Shown here piece after piece: positions 15,171 through 23,890 of a stretch of DNA of 64,000 nt; positions within the stretch are counted from its first letter, which is position 1; every line of letters starts with the position of its first letter. The DNA is from Aquabacterium soli (GTDB taxonomy: Bacteria > Pseudomonadota > Gammaproteobacteria > Burkholderiales > Burkholderiaceae_C): NCBI RefSeq assembly GCF_003933735.1, contig NZ_RSED01000004.1, positions 1 through 64,000 on the forward strand. Direction: 5' to 3'. The notes under the pieces are model-generated. The model was not told the origin of the DNA, made no database searches, and worked only from the letters and a program-made list of their open reading frames with translations. Made by a program: the position numbers and the translations under genes.

Positions 15171-16238
15171 CTATCTTCTGTCGAGCTCTACTCGAAATGA
15201 GCCTTCCATCTCCATTTCGAGCTCCAATCCCGGAATAGCTGGATAGATGCAACGATAGGTTGACTCAAACGAACCCTTGATTTCGTAGTCCTCCAAGTAT
15301 CCCGTTGCCGACCCAGCGTAGCTCATTTTGGTTTCTATCCCGGCGGCTTCAGTTGTCCAACTGACTATGTTGAACATGGGTTCACCCGCGCGCACCTCCA
15401 CCATCCCCACTACGTCGAATACGGTAGGGTGTTCGGCGTCTCGGGAAAGAACCTCGGCAAGGGCGATGTACTCACTATCCATCAGTCGCTTATCAAGCGC
15501 GAACTGCAAGATTTGGTCATGCGGAAGAGACCAAACCAACTTCGCACGTATCCGCGAGGCTGCATCACGTCCAATGCTCCCCCCCGTGACAGCCACCTTT
15601 AGTCCTTGCACTCGCCTACGCAACTCATCGAGACCAGCAACGGCCTCAGGCAGGAGCGGGACATTGGCGCGCCACCGCAAATCGTGGTGCGTCAGATCGC
15701 CTCGCAGGATGTCAACATTTGAGCGCAGTCCTGTTGCTAGGGGCCTAGCAACGTCCAGCATGGGCGGGCTACAGTCCCTACGAATGGATGCGGGGCTTAG
15801 AAGTGCGCCTATTTTCTCCGCAAGGCTATTTACATCGGTGACCTGAAATTGCAGCAGCGGAACATCAATCGATCTTTGAGATGCATGATGAACAGTCACC
15901 TCCCTTCCATTCAGGACTACCGCGTAGGATGCTGATATTTCGGGATGCTTCGCATAACTGATTGCCTGCTCTATAGCATCAATGTCGATAGGCTCGCTGG
16001 GCCCCTTTATCTCTAAAACCCATCGCGCCACCCCTACGACTGAGAGGATGTAGTCAGCTCGCCCGCGAAGTGGTGGGTCAGTCTGCTTCTTTCTTCCGAG
16101 GAAATGCCGTTCATAGCTCAGCGTCGGTTCTCTAGCAATGTCGCAGTTCGTGCCCCTCGCGTATCCCAGAAGCTTGAGCATTGGTGCGGCCACTTCCTCT
16201 CGCACGTCAGTTTCATTGGCACCTGTCAAATCCAGCAT
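15171..16238 (-). CDS. Type I restriction HsdR N-terminal-like nuclease domain protein
   Basis: A 355-aa protein. The N-terminus has NETDVREEVAAPMLKLLGY, RGRADYILSV and WVLEIKGPSEPID, the PD-(D/E)xK core of the HSDR_N family (D in RADY, ExK in LEIK). The following QAISYAKHPEISASYAVVLNGREV fits that family. The C-terminal half is beta-rich with no helicase motif, so this is not a full HsdR, and there are no HsdM/HsdS genes. It could be a solitary defence nuclease. It reads opposite to the phage genes, in the cargo region. Confidence 0.75.
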   Translation of the reverse strand: MLDLTGANETDVREEVAAPMLKLLGYARGTNCDIAREPTLSYERHFLGRKKQTDPPLRGRADYILSVVGVARWVLEIKGPSEPIDIDAIEQAISYAKHPEISASYAVVLNGREVTVHHASQRSIDVPLLQFQVTDVNSLAEKIGALLSPASIRRDCSPPMLDVARPLATGLRSNVDILRGDLTHHDLRWRANVPLLPEAVAGLDELRRRVQGLKVAVTGGSIGRDAASRIRAKLVWSLPHDQILQFALDKRLMDSEYIALAEVLSRDAEHPTVFDVVGMVEVRAGEPMFNIVSWTTEAAGIETKMSYAGSATGYLEDYEIKGSFESTYRCIYPAIPGLELEMEMEGSFRVELDRR

Positions 16239-16385
16239 ATCGACCCCTTCTTTTCTTACGACTTGTGCCGGTGGTAGCGGCGGTTGCCTAGCTCTTAAAA
16301 GCTCTGCCCGGCGCGCACATAAGCGCCAGGTAGGTAGGAAATCTGCTCAATCGCACTGCTGACAGTGACCAAGCCTCAGCCGAGG

Positions 16386-16802
16386 CTATGCCTTTCTTGC
16401 TTCCGCCCGGAGTTTTGCGATCTCCGCTTCTAGCTTCTCTAGCTGGAGTTCGACCAATCGGTCATCCCGACGCTGAATGACACTATGCCACTTGCTTGCG
16501 CCGTACCAACTGAGAAGCGAACCAAATGCAAAGACAAGTGCGATTGCTCCATTGGAAAATTCTTCGTTGGACTTTGTGACCTCAATAAGCTTCTTGTTCA
16601 TCTCAAACATGTCATCCTCAGCTTTGGTCCTCTGCGTCTTTGCTTCAAGGGGGATAAGGGCTTCGGAGTACTTCACCTTTCGGTCAAGCGAAGCCGTGTA
16701 GGTTGACACGAAGGCGAAGATGCACGACACGATCAGCGCGAGACCAAACATGCACGCGAATTTGAAGATATTGTCAGTTGGGACTGGAACCGTTGGAGTC
16801 AT
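16386..16802 (-). CDS. Two-helix membrane protein with coiled coil
   Basis: A 138-aa protein. A first membrane helix lies at about residues 12-33 (FKFACMFGLALIVSCIFAFVS), a charged loop of about 50 residues follows, a second helix comes at about 84-101 (GAIALVFAFGSLLSWYG), then a C-terminal coiled coil (LVELQLEKLEAEIAKLRAEARKA). The start overlaps the stop of the gene at 16799 by 4 bp, so it is the second cistron of a pair. The layout recalls small two-helix effectors of defence modules, but I cannot place it in a family. Confidence 0.6.
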   Translation of the reverse strand: MTPTVPVPTDNIFKFACMFGLALIVSCIFAFVSTYTASLDRKVKYSEALIPLEAKTQRTKAEDDMFEMNKKLIEVTKSNEEFSNGAIALVFAFGSLLSWYGASKWHSVIQRRDDRLVELQLEKLEAEIAKLRAEARKA

Positions 16803-17308
16803 GCGGCGACTCTCCTTGATTGGGCGTTGATCACCACCGGCCTGATTTCAGAAAGGCCAATTCGCTTAGAGAAGTTCCGCACACCGCAGTTGAACTCTAG
16901 GACACCATCTAGCCGTGTCCTACTAGTCATATCCTCAGGCGACCTAGCGATGGCAAGTGCGGACCCATCAGCAATGCCTGCTTGCAGCGCAAGATGGACG
17001 ATGACACCTGGCTCAAGCTGGAGCCGTTTGAGGTGTACGAAATCAATTCGCCCCCCGCCACTATTCATATCGAACTGGCCTCGATCCATCTCTACAAGAA
17101 ACGGCGACAAGTTAATCAGTTGCAGGTAGACCTGCGCGGAAGCTACTTGGCCCACATTGATGTGGGCTGGTTCTCCTCGCGGCGCCAGATCACAGTACAC
17201 AAGATCGGCCAGCTTCTCCGCAGTGAAATGACGCCGGAGCAAGAAGCCAGGTACGTACCGTATCAGCCCTTTGGCAAGGCTATAGATGGGGATTGATTCC
17301 ACGACCAT
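16799..17308 (-). CDS. Hypothetical protein, partner of the two-helix membrane protein
   Basis: A 169-aa soluble protein, mostly predicted beta strands (AQVYLQLINLSPFLVEMDRGQFDM, IDFVHLKRLQLEPGVIVHLAL) with a C-terminal basic tail. No motif I recognise; the segment NLSPFLVEMDR resembles a beta-sandwich edge. It precedes and overlaps the membrane gene, implying a stoichiometric pair. GC content is lower than in the core genes, as for its partner. Confidence 0.55.
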   Translation of the reverse strand: MVVESIPIYSLAKGLIRYVPGFLLRRHFTAEKLADLVYCDLAPRGEPAHINVGQVASAQVYLQLINLSPFLVEMDRGQFDMNSGGGRIDFVHLKRLQLEPGVIVHLALQAGIADGSALAIARSPEDMTSRTRLDGVLEFNCGVRNFSKRIGLSEIRPVVINAQSRRVAA

Positions 17309-17376
17309 GATGTTTCTTATTTGTGAGGAAGCCTAGAGGCGAGCCATGCTACCGAAATTCTGACCGCCTCTCGCGC

Positions 17377-17748
17377 TCAGCACCCGCCATAGTTCCTCCT
17401 CCCACTCTTGGTGATGGTGTACGTGCCGCCGCGTGGGCCGACAAAGCATGTTTGCCCTCCGACCGAGTGCGAGCGGGATCGAGGGGGCGGCGATGGTGAG
17501 ACATAGCCCGCACCGGTCGCGGGAAGGTCCGCAAAGGAGTTCACTGTTGAAGGCGCTACACCGTGGCCATCGTGCTTGGCCAACTGGCGGTCGATCTCGG
17601 CAATGCGCTGGTTCAGCTCGTTGCGCATCCTGACTGCCTCAGCCCGTGCTGCTCGCAAGTTAGCCTCTTCTTGCGCGGCAAAAGCAGGCGCCAGCAAAGC
17701 TACCCCCAGCACCGCGCACGCAATAACTCGTATGAGATCCGTGGCCAT
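17377..17748 (-). CDS. Secreted hypothetical protein
   Basis: A 123-aa product from the ATG at 17748. The signal peptide is MATDLIRVIACAVLGVALLAPAFA, with probable cleavage after AFA. A coiled coil follows (RAARAEAVRMRNELNQRIAEIDRQLAKH), then a Ser/Pro linker and a C-terminal GGQTCFVGPRGGTYTITKSGRRNYGGC with two cysteines that could pair. That tail resembles short exported PXPV or excalibur-like ends but is not a clear match. It is probably periplasmic. Confidence 0.65.
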   Translation of the reverse strand: MATDLIRVIACAVLGVALLAPAFAAQEEANLRAARAEAVRMRNELNQRIAEIDRQLAKHDGHGVAPSTVNSFADLPATGAGYVSPSPPPRSRSHSVGGQTCFVGPRGGTYTITKSGRRNYGGC

Positions 17749-18062
17749 CCATGTCCCTCGTGTTTGTAAGCAAAGCGTTACACACAAGGACGGCCTGGTC
17801 AATCCCTGGGTCTACGCGGCGAACCGCTCGTAAAGCCCGTAAGGCTGTTCTGCTTCATGGTCAATGGTCTCGGGCAATCAGGTCGGCGCCAAGCACATGT
17901 CCGGGTGGCTTATGCAGACCTTCCTTAGCCCTCTCGACTCGATCTTGGTTGATCTGCACAGGGCACATGTAAGGACATGTGCTATCGGAAAAACACTGTG
18001 AAATGGCCTGTAGCCCCGCCGGGAAAGAAGTAAAAACCGCTAAATCACTTCTAGGAGCCGAA
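17749..18062. other. Intergenic region, divergent promoters expected
   Basis: 314 bp between the secreted-protein gene (minus) and the gene at 18063 (plus). It holds GGCACATGT / ACATGTGC-type inverted repeats around 17964-17981 and TTATGCAGACCTTCC at 17910-17924, which also occurs at 15121-15135. AGGAGCCGAA just before 18063 is a ribosome site. No further gene is seen. Confidence 0.4.
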
Positions 18063-18317
18063 ATGGAAGGCAAGCCAGCAGTGCTATTTCACGAAGAGCG
18101 CGGGCGCCTTGGCGACAAGTCTTTCCGCATCCTCGTAACGGAGTATGCGGAGTCTAGAGGCTCCACCTTTACAACGGATGTCCACGTGCACGGGGCAACT
18201 GGCAAGCTCCTATGCCCCGTCCGCGTACTAGATGGGGCCTTCGATTCTCTGCAGGCCGCAAAGATTGAAGGCCTGCGCGTTGCACTGGCGGTCTTGGTGG
18301 ATTCCACACAGCACTAG
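18063..18317 (+). CDS. Hypothetical protein, 84 aa
   Basis: Chosen start ATG 18063 has AGGAG seven bases upstream; an open frame continues upstream to 17979. The product (MEGKPAVLFHEERGRLGDKSF...) is a small alpha/beta protein with HVHGATGKLLCPVRVLDGAFDSLQAAKIEGLRVALAV. No family recognised. A short cargo gene, transcribed opposite to the nuclease and membrane block. Confidence 0.55.
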   Translation: MEGKPAVLFHEERGRLGDKSFRILVTEYAESRGSTFTTDVHVHGATGKLLCPVRVLDGAFDSLQAAKIEGLRVALAVLVDSTQH

Positions 18318-18605
18318 CACCAAGGGAGCAAGGCCCATGAAGTGGTTAACTGTGACTCCTTGCAGAGCACCTGGATCAGCGAAGAAAGCGATGGGGCCCC
18401 AAAGCCTCTGCCCTCCCCGAGTTTAGAGGGACGGAGCGGGCTATGGGCTAGTCCACTCTTGCCTGCAGCTCCATCCAAGCCAGGTGTTTCAAGGGAGACC
18501 ACACGCGGGCTCGACCGTGTTCCGCCCATTAGGACTGGAGCCGCTGACGTATGGTTGTCACGGTAGCGCTCTTGAATGGCATGGTGTCGATCGCCGGAGA
18601 CTGCC

Positions 18606-19139
18606 ATGCCAGCTCATATCCAGCTCACGTTCAATGGTCGGTGCCAGGAGGCCTTCGGGTTCTACGCTGAACTGCTCGATGGCAGCATTGATCACATGGA
18701 TCTGGACGCTTCGTCTCTGCTGGAGAAGCCGCGAGTGCGTCAGGCCCTTATGAGGGTGAAGGGCCAGTTTCTGAGAGGGGCGGACATTGAGCGCGGCGAG
18801 CGACACCAAGCATCCGATGTGGCGCTACTGCTGGGCTGTGCAAGTGTCAGGGAAACCTGGCGGATCTTCGAAGCACTCGCTGCGGGCGGCCAAGTCGCAA
18901 CCTCAATGCAAAGAGCGCAGTGGGCCTTCTTGGCTGGGGCCGTCATTGACCGCTTTGGCATACCCTGGCTCATTCACTGGGGCGAGAGGCACAACGCAGC
19001 TAAGCTGTTGATGACATCCCAAGGGACTGGGCTGACGGCCATACCGTTCACGGGGGACCATGGGGGATTTAGCAGCATAGCCGAGCATATCCCCTTGATA
19101 GTGCCTCGCGCCTATGAGCAGTCTGTGCGCCTCCATTAA
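18606..19139 (+). CDS. PhnB-like VOC family protein
   Basis: A 177-aa protein. HIQLTFNGRCQEAFGFYAELLDG is the classic opening of PhnB/glyoxalase-type VOC proteins, and FGIPWLIHWGE (about 121-131) closes the fold. About 45 further residues form an unusual C-terminal extension. The metal-binding residues of true glyoxalases are not clearly present, so it may bind a small molecule instead. CCGGAGACTGCC precedes the ATG. It is followed by the antiporter gene in the same direction with 177 bp between. Confidence 0.8.
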   Translation: MPAHIQLTFNGRCQEAFGFYAELLDGSIDHMDLDASSLLEKPRVRQALMRVKGQFLRGADIERGERHQASDVALLLGCASVRETWRIFEALAAGGQVATSMQRAQWAFLAGAVIDRFGIPWLIHWGERHNAAKLLMTSQGTGLTAIPFTGDHGGFSSIAEHIPLIVPRAYEQSVRLH

Positions 19140-19316
19140 TGAATGGGTAGCGCTCGCGGTCAGTCGGTACCCGGTCCCGGAGCGCCTGACTAACGCAGCG
19201 CTCACTGCAGCCGACACGATCGGCGCGTGTAAAATGATTGTTGGGTGCCCGCTTTGCGGCGTGGCAGGTTGTTTGCGCTGGTCGGGCCGCCACGCGGCTT
19301 TGAACCGACCTTGTCC

Positions 19317-20675
19317 ATGCAAACCACCCTGCAGGCACTTCCACGTGCCCAAGTCCTGGCCCAGCGCGCCTTTTCTGCGCTGGAGCGCTTTCTCCACATC
19401 GAAGCTGTCAGCGGCATCGTCCTGCTGATCATGGCCGTGGCGGCGCTCTTGTGGGCAAACTCGCCACTGGCTCCCAGTTATGACGCGCTCTGGCACACGC
19501 CTGTGTCCGTTAGCGTGGGTAGCTGGGCGTTCTCGCAGTCTCTGCACTTCTGGATCAACGATGGCTTGATGACCATCTTCTTTCTCGTGGTCGGCATGGA
19601 GATTCGCCGCGAGATCCACGAGGGTGCGCTCAGCGATGTGCGCCAGGCTGCCTTACCGATAGCCGCCGCACTGGGTGGTGTGCTTGTACCGGCCAGCATC
19701 TACCTGGCCTTCAACGCCCGGGGCGGCCAGCCCAATGGCTGGGCAGTGCCTACCGCCACAGACATCGCCTTTGCTGTAGGTGTGCTGGCTATCCTGGGGC
19801 GTTCGATCCCGGGCAATCTGCGCGTGTTCCTGCTGACGCTGGCCATCATTGATGACGTGATCGCGGTGCTGATCATCGCTTTCGTGTACTCCGGCGGACT
19901 GGACTACAGCGGCTTTGCGGTGGCGGGGCCCGGGCTGCTGATGGTGTTGGCACTGCAGCGCATTGGCGTGTGGTCAGCTTATGCCTATGTGATACCCGGA
20001 GCGGTGGTCTGGGGCGGCCTGCTGATGACGGGCGCCCACCCTACGCTGGCGGGTGTGGTGCTAGGCTTGATGACGCCCGTGGTGTCGGTGCCCATGCGTG
20101 AAAGGCCCATGGATGCCTTGGCGCGCATCACCCGGGATCTGTCGGACAAAGTCGGCCCCTCGGGGTGCGGTGCGGCCTCGGGCGAGCTGCCCTTGCGTGA
20201 ACTGCGCGTGGCTCAGCGCGAACTGCTGCCGCCGGTCGTACGTGTGCAGCAGGCCCTGCATCCCTTCGTGGCCTATGGCGTGATGCCCCTGTTCGCGCTG
20301 GCCAATGCTGGTGTCAGCCTGACGGGTTTGAATTTGGCTGCGGGCGGTGCCAGTGCCGTAGTGAGTGGTGTGGCTGCAGCGCTGGTTCTGGGCAAGCCGC
20401 TGGGGGTGTTGGCCGCCAGTTGGACTGTCGTGAAGTTGGGGTGGTGCCGCCTGCCCACTGGCGTCTCCTGGTCGGGTATAGGCCTAGTGGGCCTGCTGGC
20501 CGGCATCGGTTTCACCATGTCCATCTTCATCGCCATGTTGGCCTTCTCAGACGCTGCGCTCCTCGGCGCTGCAAAGATCGGCGTGCTTGTCGGATCGGCG
20601 ATTTCAGCAGGTGGCGGGTTGGTATGGGGGACCGTCTATGTCCTCAGACAAAGGGCGGCCCGTACCTGCCTCTAG
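19317..20675 (+). CDS. nhaA: Na+/H+ antiporter NhaA
   Basis: A 452-aa inner-membrane antiporter that expels Na+ in exchange for protons. Typical motifs are present: [50 protein letters not shown] and [15 protein letters not shown] with the adjacent transport aspartates. The C-terminal half has [19 protein letters not shown]. The length is near that of longer NhaA forms. I chose the start [12 protein letters not shown]; an ATG at 19245 would add 24 implausible residues. Within the element it is cargo that could raise salt and alkali tolerance. Confidence 0.95.
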   Translation: MQTTLQALPRAQVLAQRAFSALERFLHIEAVSGIVLLIMAVAALLWANSPLAPSYDALWHTPVSVSVGSWAFSQSLHFWINDGLMTIFFLVVGMEIRREIHEGALSDVRQAALPIAAALGGVLVPASIYLAFNARGGQPNGWAVPTATDIAFAVGVLAILGRSIPGNLRVFLLTLAIIDDVIAVLIIAFVYSGGLDYSGFAVAGPGLLMVLALQRIGVWSAYAYVIPGAVVWGGLLMTGAHPTLAGVVLGLMTPVVSVPMRERPMDALARITRDLSDKVGPSGCGAASGELPLRELRVAQRELLPPVVRVQQALHPFVAYGVMPLFALANAGVSLTGLNLAAGGASAVVSGVAAALVLGKPLGVLAASWTVVKLGWCRLPTGVSWSGIGLVGLLAGIGFTMSIFIAMLAFSDAALLGAAKIGVLVGSAISAGGGLVWGTVYVLRQRAARTCL

Positions 20676-20860
20676 GGATGCAGCCATCCGGTGGTCTCGT
20701 TGACGGCCGCTGGTAGGCCAGCAAGGCATACAGGCTCTCTCAGGAGGAGCACGCTGAGGCTTCAGTCCATGCGATTGGCTTCATTCTGCGGGAGTTCGGC
20801 TGGGCTCATTGAGCTCAAGATGCAACCCCTGCGAAGCGTCCGCCCCGGGGCACTTGTAGA

Positions 20861-21169
20861 TTAGCGTCGCATGGAGTTGTAGGCTAGAAGTCGTTCTGCT
20901 TCTGCTTGGCACTGTGCTGCCGTTAGGCAGCCATCCCGAATCCTGATTAGCCCTTCGCGAACCATCACCCCCTCAGCTATTGCGGCCGTCGCTATTGCTT
21001 GTTGATCCGGTGTGCTCGCGGCTACCAGCCTGGCTGAGTCCTTAATAACCAGCTCTTGCCGTTCAAGATTTTCTGCGGCGATTTCGAGCCACCCCGCGAT
21101 GTCCTGGTGCTTGCCGTCGCAGCGATTGGATGCTGCTCTGAGTTGGGCAACAAGTGCTGTCGTATCCAT
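20861..21169 (-). CDS. Hypothetical protein, 102 aa
   Basis: A small, all-helical, soluble protein (TTALVAQLRAASNRCDGKHQ, GWLEIAAENLERQELVIKD) with no recognised domain. It sits downstream of, and in the same direction as, the DUF3037/HipA-like pair, 67 bp after the DUF3037 stop, so it may be in the same transcript. Similar short helical proteins are common in prophages. Confidence 0.55.
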   Translation of the reverse strand: MDTTALVAQLRAASNRCDGKHQDIAGWLEIAAENLERQELVIKDSARLVAASTPDQQAIATAAIAEGVMVREGLIRIRDGCLTAAQCQAEAERLLAYNSMRR

Positions 21170-21236
21170 TTTTATCCTGGTCTCGCAGTTGTTGGCAAAG
21201 AAAAGCCGCCTCAGTGGGCGGCTTGGGGGGAGAGGG

Positions 21237-22052
21237 TCAATGAGGCAGCGACAACCCAGGCTTGCCTGTAGCGGCCCCCAGGATATTCATCAGCTCGCTC
21301 ATGTCTTGCGCGCTCTCCCAGGTAAACACGTGCTCGCTGTAGCGGGACATTAAGGCCTTTGCGTCGCCCATAAGCGGGCTGCCAACACCCGCGAGAATTG
21401 AATAACGGGCAGAGTCGGCAGCGGACTGCTTGGCCATGTCGAAGACCAGGGCCTTGGCTCGCGCGTCCTGCCTCTTTGCCGAAGGGGTGCTTGTGCGAAG
21501 GTCCAAAGACTCAATTACATGCAACCGGCCATTCTGAAGAGCGAACTCGGCGGTTGTCATTGGTCCGATGGGGTATCGCTCTACGATCTCGTGCTTAGTA
21601 ATGTCTTTTCCTAGCCAACCCTTGGCAGTGAAGGTTGTCTTGAGATCGATGTGCAAGCGAGAGACCTCACCACGCTCCCGAGATGGCTTGGCGGGGGTCG
21701 AAACCAGGCTATGCAGCGCCGCAGTCACTCGAGCCAGATACTCCTCTTCTCCGGTATAGGCAAAGCGGCCGAGCGTATCGGAAAGGCTCCACTGCCCTAG
21801 GCTCTTCACAAACGCTGCGGCTGCGGCGTGTGTCTGCCCCTCCAGTAGGCGAGGAAGGCCAGCCTCCCATGAGCGGACCGCATCTAGCTTCACTTGGGGA
21901 TCAATAGCTTGAAGCTTTCTCAGGTCATGACCAAAATGCACACGCACCGACCCGTCGGCCAGGAACACAGCGATGCCGATATGCACGTGTTCTGTGCGAT
22001 TTGGCTGGGGGTAGTGCGAAAGCACTCCGTAATGAGCGATCTGTCGAGTCAT
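21237..22052 (-). CDS. DUF3037 family protein, partner of HipA-like kinase
   Basis: A 271-aa protein from the ATG at 22052, which overlaps the kinase stop by 4 bp. HYGVLSHYPQPNRTEHVHIGIAVFLADGSVRVHFGHDLRKLQAIDP is the N-terminal pattern of DUF3037 proteins. Such proteins are found beside short HipA-family kinases in many genomes. The C-terminal half is unknown. As the second cistron of the pair it may be the kinase's substrate or regulator; that is inference. Confidence 0.78.
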   Translation of the reverse strand: MTRQIAHYGVLSHYPQPNRTEHVHIGIAVFLADGSVRVHFGHDLRKLQAIDPQVKLDAVRSWEAGLPRLLEGQTHAAAAAFVKSLGQWSLSDTLGRFAYTGEEEYLARVTAALHSLVSTPAKPSRERGEVSRLHIDLKTTFTAKGWLGKDITKHEIVERYPIGPMTTAEFALQNGRLHVIESLDLRTSTPSAKRQDARAKALVFDMAKQSAADSARYSILAGVGSPLMGDAKALMSRYSEHVFTWESAQDMSELMNILGAATGKPGLSLPH

Positions 22053-22777
22053 GATTGCAACAGCTTGAGGGCGTTGTCGGCCCTTGCGACTGCATTGTCC
22101 GCCCACCATTGGGCTTGCTGCTCGCAATCAAAATTATCCCGCCACGCCTCAGGGGCCGCCATAAGGAAGCTCCGCACTTGATCGGCCGTAAGCCCTTTAA
22201 TCCGGTCAAGGCGTGACGTAACCGCCGCCATGTTGATCAGATGGGGGTGGGCCTTTAGCCAGCGCCAGTTCTTTGCCGAGGGGGCGTCATCACGCCATGG
22301 CCATGGCTGGAAGATTTCGGTTCGCGACCAGTCAAACGCGAGTGCCCTAAGCCTGGGGCCGACGTCAACAAATAGGATGTTGCCAAAATGCCTATCGTTG
22401 TTTGGCATGAAGACATCCAAAGCAAACATGCCGCAGAGATCGTTCTGAGCCCTTGCGAGCCAAGTCATCAGTTCGGGTTCGTGGACTCGGGCGGGGGAGA
22501 ACTGCTTTGCGAAGACTTCCCACTGTGAGCCGAAGGCTTCACTGCCATCCAGCCGCTTCACGATTGCGTAGGCTGGGGTGACTATCCCAACAGCCCCGCA
22601 TATTTGGTGACATAGCCATTCCGTCAACGGTAGGTGCGGATGCCCCGGCTCTACAGTCTTTAGTGCGTACCGCCGGTCTTGCTCGTCGAGGCCGACCCAC
22701 AGAAGATCCTTGCTCTGAGTCCGGTCGGCTGGCTGCTCATCCACGAGTTCAATCGGAGTCAATGACATCTGGCTCAT
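22049..22777 (-). CDS. HipA-like kinase
   Basis: A 242-aa protein, much shorter than HipA toxins (about 440 aa), representing the compact HipA-family kinases. Catalytic features: MPNNDRHFGNILF, with the Asp and Asn of the catalytic loop, and LAFDWSR with the metal-binding Asp. The upstream RYALKTVEPGHPHLPLTEWLCHQI provides the ATP-binding Lys. There is no HipB antitoxin; the partner is the overlapping DUF3037 gene. Kinase activity is likely from the intact motifs; a role in growth arrest or phage defence is inference. Confidence 0.82.
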   Translation of the reverse strand: MSQMSLTPIELVDEQPADRTQSKDLLWVGLDEQDRRYALKTVEPGHPHLPLTEWLCHQICGAVGIVTPAYAIVKRLDGSEAFGSQWEVFAKQFSPARVHEPELMTWLARAQNDLCGMFALDVFMPNNDRHFGNILFVDVGPRLRALAFDWSRTEIFQPWPWRDDAPSAKNWRWLKAHPHLINMAAVTSRLDRIKGLTADQVRSFLMAAPEAWRDNFDCEQQAQWWADNAVARADNALKLLQS

Positions 22778-22893
22778 GCTTCCCCTGTCCGCGCGCTTGT
22801 TTTATTGGCGTCAGGATACCTCGTAGGAGCCGTCCCCCAACGGTCGGAAGTGTGGCTGTCGCGGTTTCGATCAGGCGCAAAAACCCCGTACCC

Positions 22894-22914
22894 GTGGCTA
22901 CATGGTGGCTACAT
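22894..22914 (+). repeat. Tandem GTGGCTACAT repeat, possible older integrase arm sites
   Basis: GTGGCTACAT occurs at 22894-22903 and again at 22905-22914, 11 bp apart, upstream of the HipA-like gene. The layout resembles the GTGGTATCC pairs at the element's ends but with a different sequence. A hairpin-like stretch with CCACCGAGACGGTGG follows at about 22940. It could be the end of an older nested insertion. Confidence 0.35.
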
Positions 22915-22983
22915 GAGGCCCCGACGCCAGAAAGCAAAAAACCACCGAGACGGTGGCGTTCGTTGGCTTATGTCGTCACTGAA

Positions 22984-23193
22984 CTAGGCGCCGCCGTTCA
23001 GTCGCTTCGAATAGTTGCCAGAGGCCTTCGCTAAAAAGGTGTTCACATCGTTCTTCGTCATGCAATACGGCAACGTATCCTTGGCCGTCTTCCAGCATCG
23101 CCATATGGCTCGTTCGACATACTCCCAAGGGGCGTGGTTGCGCAACCCGCGATCGATGATTTCGTTGAACTGGTCTTGCACCGTGAAAGCCAC
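22984..23193 (-). CDS. Hypothetical protein, 69 aa
   Basis: A small basic helical protein (AFTVQDQFNEIIDRGLRNHAPWEYVERAIWRCWKTAKD). The frame starts with GTG at 23193 and lies 23 bp after the stop of the membrane-protein gene upstream, in the same direction. A possible second cistron of that unit. Unknown function. Confidence 0.45.
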   Translation of the reverse strand: MAFTVQDQFNEIIDRGLRNHAPWEYVERAIWRCWKTAKDTLPYCMTKNDVNTFLAKASGNYSKRLNGGA

Positions 23194-23216
23194 TTCGCCC
23201 CCCTAAGGCTCGGATG

Positions 23217-23735
23217 CTATTTTGGTGAACTGGCAGCCTCTTCCTTGAGCACATCGCGCGCCACAGGCTCGTCATGTGCCCACTCATCAGTGAACTGGTC
23301 GGCTGCGTCTTGCATCGCGATCAAGTCAGCCCTGTCCAAGAGGTGAGGATGACGTTTGTTCAGTACAAACGCCAGACGCCCGACGAGTTCCGCATTGTGC
23401 ATCTTGAGCACTTCGATCTTAGACATCTTCATCACTCTCTCCAGTCCACCAAACAACAACCAGATGAACGTAGCTAGGACTGCGAACGGCCCTGCGAAGT
23501 TCAAGACAGTTCGGGTCGCCAGCGCAAAACTGAACCACCCGGGCTGCGTGCCTTGCATGACCGGCCACTCTGTTGGCCAAGTCGCCCCATTGAACAACTC
23601 AAACCAAGTCCTAGCCGTCTCAACGGGTATCGCCCCAATCCGGATCAAGATAAACAGGACAATCCAGAACAAAAGGAAGAAAAAGGCGATGAAGGCGGAT
23701 TCCTTCCGCTTTTTGATGTGCTCCACCAACCTCAT
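23217..23735 (-). CDS. Hypothetical membrane protein, 172 aa
   Basis: From the ATG at 23735 (MRLVEHIKKRKESAF). Two membrane segments: about 14-34 (FIAFFFLLFWIVLFILIRIG) and about 70-95 (ALATRTVLNFAGPFAVLATFIWLLFGG). A cytoplasmic C-terminal helix follows (AELVGRLAFVLNKRHPHLLDRADLIAMQDAADQF). No family is recognised. It is the rightmost gene of the element, reading inward from the tRNA end. Confidence 0.6.
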   Translation of the reverse strand: MRLVEHIKKRKESAFIAFFFLLFWIVLFILIRIGAIPVETARTWFELFNGATWPTEWPVMQGTQPGWFSFALATRTVLNFAGPFAVLATFIWLLFGGLERVMKMSKIEVLKMHNAELVGRLAFVLNKRHPHLLDRADLIAMQDAADQFTDEWAHDEPVARDVLKEEAASSPK

Positions 23736-23890
23736 GGGCACTCCACCAAGCATCGGGATGAAGCAACGCAACCTTGCAGACTTAGCAAGCAGCGGGCCCA
23801 CATGACATCTCCCTCTCGTCTATTTGGCAAAAGGTAGCGCAGTGAGGCACGGCTGACAATCCCACGTACCGTGGGGGCGACGCCACAACG

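Noticed and set aside
15171..16238. A complete type I restriction system
   Set aside because: Only the HsdR N-terminal-like nuclease region is present; there are no helicase motifs and no HsdM or HsdS genes nearby.
18500..18575. A stretch resembling the T-arm part of a tRNA (GGACTGGAGCCGCTGACG) on the minus strand
   Set aside because: The T-loop consensus is broken, no acceptor stem or anticodon arm can be built, and no matching copy is seen elsewhere in the window. At best a decayed attachment fragment.
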